NCBI RefSeq assembly: GCF_000003815.2
Contig: NC_049981.1
Coordinates: 24,894,305-24,915,218, forward strand
From: Branchiostoma floridae
Lineage: Eukaryota; Chordata; Leptocardii; Amphioxiformes; Branchiostomatidae
Length of the DNA: 20,914 nucleotides
Direction: 5' to 3'
Below, piece by piece: positions 17,370-20,914 of the stretch. Positions within the stretch are counted from its first letter, which is position 1. Every line of letters starts with the position of its first letter. The translations under genes were made by a program, and so were the position numbers. The notes beneath the pieces are model-generated. The model searched no databases. It was not told where the DNA came from and saw only the letters and a list, made by a program, of their open reading frames with translations.

Positions 17370-17507
17370 GTCAGGTTTGAAGTCACTGACGCCCCAGAAG
17401 AGGAGTCTAATAACGCACTTATTGATCTCTTACCTTCCCCAGACAGCGGGACTCTGTACATGGAATTAGAAACTCCACATGGGCGTACGTATACGGAAAT
17501 TGAATGA
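17370..17507 (+). CDS. Candidate C-terminal exon with ITAM-spaced tyrosines
   Basis: A 45-codon open frame ends at TGA 17505-17507. It reads as an acidic hydrophilic tail: VTDAPEEESNNALIDLLPS, then GTLYMELETPHGRTYTEIE. The tyrosines fit YxxL-x7-YxxI, the spacing of an immunoreceptor tyrosine-based activation motif, which recruits Syk/ZAP-70-type kinases when phosphorylated. Possible ATTAAA polyadenylation signals follow at 17519-17524 and 17579-17584. Against it: the upstream bases are purine-rich (GAAGAAAAAATGAGTCAG), a poor acceptor, the frame is short, and a 73-codon frame lies on the opposite strand. No membrane helix or extracellular domain was found upstream. Low confidence that it is expressed. 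Confidence 0.22.
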   Translation, partial: VRFEVTDAPEEESNNALIDLLPSPDSGTLYMELETPHGRTYTEIE

Positions 17508-17584
17508 TTAATCTGATGAATTAAACGTCTATCATTCCCAGAGGGTACCAATGGGCTCCCTGCATGCATGTGTCAACGATTAAA

Positions 17585-18578
17585 GATGCTACTTTGACTT
17601 TTAAGTAACTGCTTGACGCATGTATCAACGTACTGCAAACGAAAGCATATGGTTGATCATAACTACTATCATGAATTCAAATCAGCTACTATTAATATTG
17701 CCCCTGACGTTTAGCATTAACAAGCTAATGAATTTTGCAGGGAAAATTTTCATGACGGCTTTCCTTTGGTGAAATTAAGCGCTAAGATGATTATTGATAA
17801 TGAAAGTAAAAACGCTGAACGGATAGGAGTATGAACACAACAGTGCACTGTCTACTGGGAAATATGCTTCCTAGCCTAGCACTCTCCTTATTTGCCGCAA
17901 CAGAGTCATATGTTAGGCGAACTTTCCGAATATAATTTATGCATGCTTTTTTTAGATACATTTTTGTCAATGAACGAACAGCAAAGAAAATCGATCTGTA
18001 ATCATCTGTTGTAAAAGAATACAGAAAACTGCTTAATTTTACGAATGGAAAGAAAAGAAAGGAAATACATCTTTTCCAAGGATAGAAATGCAGAACAAAA
18101 GTTTGAAAACACATCCGAAAACAACATGGAATAACTGTAGGTGGTGAAGAGATAGATTATGCTTGGTTGGCACACCACTGGGATAAACGTATAATGCATA
18201 TACTGTTATACTTAAGGGATGAAAGTGGGATCTTTCCCAACATAATTACAGAAAGTATCGTGCAATTTTAAAGCTATCCCAGAAGTTCATTAACTCCATT
18301 TTTTTGCCCTTTCAAGGTCCCTTGAGCTATCTGCGTCAGAAAAAATAACAACCGCTGCTGCTGGCTACTTTTTTGGGGGTCCAAGACCCGCCAGAATGTA
18401 ATGGGTATATTACAAGCAAACGTGAAGCCCTAGCGTGAGGTCATAATGTGCCAGCGACACCGAAAACAAAATTTTTGTTGACAATACAGGCAGGATCCTC
18501 TTCAATAAAAAGCACCATAACGTTTTGTTTGTGAGACGTAGAGCGAGGTGAGGTGGTGTTTTCAAGAGAAAGCCTGAA
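17585..18578. other. Non-coding AT-rich stretch
   Basis: Open frames on the minus strand (17791-18199) consist of low-complexity F/Y/S-rich sequence typical of AT-rich DNA. No gene recognised. Confidence 0.45.
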
Positions 18579-18667
18579 AGGCAAATTGGCAGTGTCAGGA
18601 AAAGTCCAAGAATCTCCTGAGTTAATCAACTGAATTCATCAATTTCACACGAATTGCCAATTTGCCT
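18579..18667. repeat. 13-bp perfect inverted repeat
   Basis: AGGCAAATTGGCA (18579-18591) pairs exactly with TGCCAATTTGCCT (18655-18667), enclosing 63 bp. No flanking duplication is evident. Confidence 0.75.
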
Positions 18668-18728
18668 CTTGTGCAATCGGATCGTGTGTCCTGCTGCCAG
18701 TCACGTTTTTTTTTTAATTTTGAGGCAG

Positions 18729-18823
18729 TCATCGAAGGATTTGAAGCCAAGGCTACGAGTCCATTGCCCGATTTCCTTAATCTCACAGAAACTGTAGGTT
18801 CAAAGATTTATCATCTTCTTACA
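18729..18823 (+). CDS. Candidate internal exon, unknown protein
   Basis: A long T tract (TTTTTTTTTTAATTTTGAGGCAG ends at 18728) makes a strong acceptor, and ACA then GTAAGC (18824-18829) a strong donor. The 95 bases between are open in the frame IEGFEAKATSPLPDFLNL then TETVGSKIYHLLT, which has protein-like composition but no family I recognise. No neighbouring exon in a compatible phase was identified, so splice-signal coincidence is possible. Confidence 0.22.
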
Positions 18824-18829
18824 GTAAGC

Positions 18830-19479
18830 AGATATCACCATGTCCTCCCACGGGAAACGCTGACATTGAAATATACGGTTTATTTGATACAACTGAATGG
18901 CTAATAAATCACCTTGAGGCAGTACAGGCCTTTTGTCTTTTGAAACGTAACCTTATAATGGTAGTAGGTGGTACTCAATAACACCGAAATTGCAGGGGTG
19001 GGATCACGGGACTAAGTCCGGAAGTAATACAGGAAAGAAGAAACTTAAAGTTTCTTTTCAAACTCAGTGACTTTGTTAAATGTACACTAAACCGTGTCAA
19101 ATTCGAGTTTTATGTAATTTGATATACGGTATTTTTATGTTTTACGAATTACGGAAAAGAACTGCACTGTAAAGCATTAGTTAGAACTAGACTTTCCAAA
19201 CCTTTTCATATTGCGGATTGACAACATTGTAGATTGATGCGTTAAATGATATTTAATAGATATTATTACATCTGAAGTACAGTCTCGATCGCTGTTGCCA
19301 ACACAACTGGCACCTCTCGTCTCTCCGATTCTTGTCACCTCAGAGACTTGGTAACATTTCCTTCGTCTGGTTACAATCCAATGCAGGTAAGATTAGGTAA
19401 GCACCTAAAACTTTATTACAGCAGGTAATTGTGTGTTTTGCAGGGTTCTATCTCTACAGAACGAGAGTGAAAATCATCG
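18830..19479. other. Non-coding
   Basis: Nothing recognised; AT-rich with no terminal repeats. Confidence 0.45.
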
Positions 19480-19745
19480 GATTACCTTGCAGATAATTGG
19501 TAACAGTAATTCGTTGTGCGACATTGGAGATGACTGAAAATTATTGAAATGCTTTCGAGATCATTGTGATACACATTGTAGTTGTAAGATATTATATTCC
19601 AATGGAGGTTCATTGAAGAAATTATTGGAAGACAAAATGTCATAGGTCATTGGAAGATATTTCCGATCATTCAGCACAATGAAAAAAACGAGATCATCAT
19701 AAGAAGACATTGAAGTTCTCTGTGAAATCATTTATACATTTGATA
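19480..19745 (+). repeat. Degenerate ATTG-GAAGA / GATCATT repeat region
   Basis: CATTGGAGA, TCATTGAAGA, TTATTGGAAGA, TCATTGGAAGA and CATTGAAG recur irregularly, with GATCATT or ATCAT between them. The pattern suggests a decayed minisatellite of a short unit containing ATTGGAAGA. No fixed period could be set by eye. Confidence 0.4.
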
Positions 19746-20914
19746 CAGGCGCTATATGACCGCGCTTTCTAAGGTTACGTGTTGAAAATAGCTATGCCAA
19801 ATTAAAATATTGATAAATGGATATAAAGCTTAAAAAATTTTCTTGACATCTTTCTTTCGGAAACCTATTGATCAATATTCATTGATAGGGAAGTAACGTC
19901 GGCGACAGAGTGTACATGGGAACTTTGGGCGGAATCCTAGGACATTTAAATTCTGCACACACTTGTCGAGAAGAATGGGGTGACCCAGTGCGCAAGACTG
20001 AAAACGTGAGCCGTAGGAAAGAAGCACTGCGCTCCTTTCGAAAGGAGGGTGAGGGTGACACCTTTAAGTCGAAAATGCTAATGGCATTCTAATGATTATA
20101 ATTTTATACATTCAAATCCTGTTCATCAAATTAAGGTCCCTAGAAACCATACAATTATAGAGTAGCATTGTAATCACTCAAATGCTCTAGAAACCTAATA
20201 CCTGTAATTTGTTTTGTATGAATGAACAAACTTACGTTACTGGATTCATGTAGTCTCTTGAATTCCCATCATTTTTGTGCCAGATTGTACATACCGTAGA
20301 AAATGACGGTTATAGAAACAATAGATTGTACAGCGTATCGACAAAGTTGCTGGTAGCTTTTAGAAACCATCTCCAGTAATTACTGTGCTTTTGCAATGTT
20401 AGGTCAGTCGCTCAAACTCGCTGTGCGCGCGAAGTAACATCTATCTGCCCCCCGCCGTGACAGCGGAGATCACCAACTGTCTTCCTTATGAGTAGCTGTA
20501 AACTTGAAGCAGTGGATCCTTTCAATGTAAAAAAAATGTTTTTTTATTATATTGAAATATGTACGAGTTAAGGAACACAGATTATATCTGAAATTACGAG
20601 AACTCATCTGCAATGCCAGATTATGTCCTTATGTAGCTTTAATCGTTAACTTGTAAACAATGTCCCCATATAGAATCGTAGCAATCCATTATGAATTAGA
20701 CTACGATACCAATGCAGTACCAGTTTTAAGCCAACAAAGCCAAGTATTCCATGCCACGTTATACAGAAGAACTTTATTGCACGATAATTGTACATGGTAC
20801 AGTGTATGTCAACGACTTATAAGCGTTGATAACTTCTGGCGTATTGTCGGTCGTGTCTGTCTTCTCACTTTACGCATGCGTCCATAACAGAATAGGCACG
20901 GAAGCGCTACCAAT
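19746..20914. other. No gene recognised
   Basis: Frames at 19910-20092 (basic, KE-rich) and 20660-20887 start near ATGs but lack recognisable domains or clear splice sites. The minus strand of 20400-20520 has a short GC-rich frame of the same kind. None is supported enough to call. Confidence 0.4.

Noticed and set aside
20660-20887. 75-codon frame near the right end
   Set aside because: AT-biased codons, no domain, no splice or promoter support.
1-20914. CRISPR array or prokaryotic defence system
   Set aside because: No regular repeat-spacer structure and no prokaryotic gene organisation; the sequence is clearly animal.

Overview
The window looks like invertebrate deuterostome nuclear DNA, most likely a lancelet (Branchiostoma). 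It has AT-rich intergenic sequence, spliced-gene signals, scaffold gaps (N runs), and many small or broken transposable elements whose style matches lancelet genomes. There are no operons, CRISPR arrays or other prokaryotic features. The species call is an inference from general appearance, not from a database match.

Only one protein-coding exon is certain: 6426-7259 on the + strand. It encodes the N-terminus and the first five membrane helices of a class A (rhodopsin-type) G-protein-coupled receptor that most resembles GPR19. It ends at a clean splice donor, so the exon(s) for TM6, TM7 and the tail lie downstream or outside the window. Upstream is a plausible transcription unit: a CCAAT/CRE/TATA/Inr promoter at 4674-4830, a possible non-coding first exon ending at a strong donor (4929), a possible second leader exon (5360-5491), and a strong acceptor (6352) that opens the coding exon. 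The leader carries upstream reading frames and a perfect-period 12-bp tandem repeat.

The left part (1-4120) is mostly repeats: a broken CR1/L2/Jockey-like LINE on the - strand, a tRNA-derived SINE, a repeated unit fused to a second LINE 3' end, and a complete 321-bp MITE with TA flanks. The right half is AT-rich and sparse. It holds a 228-bp MITE directly abutting a 581-bp internally deleted mariner that shares its TA, a second SINE of the same family as the first, LINE 3' tails, and microsatellites. Three or four weak candidate exons have no gene model: 14038-14259 (-), 16599-17093 (+), 17370-17507 (+, with an ITAM-spaced tyrosine pair) and 18729-18823 (+).

The first N gap (5523-5622) is flanked by the same ~105-bp sequence on both sides and is probably an assembly artefact. 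I found no convincing new biological system. The best leads are the receptor leader architecture, the unannotated - strand exon at 14038-14259 and the ITAM-like tail at 17370-17507.
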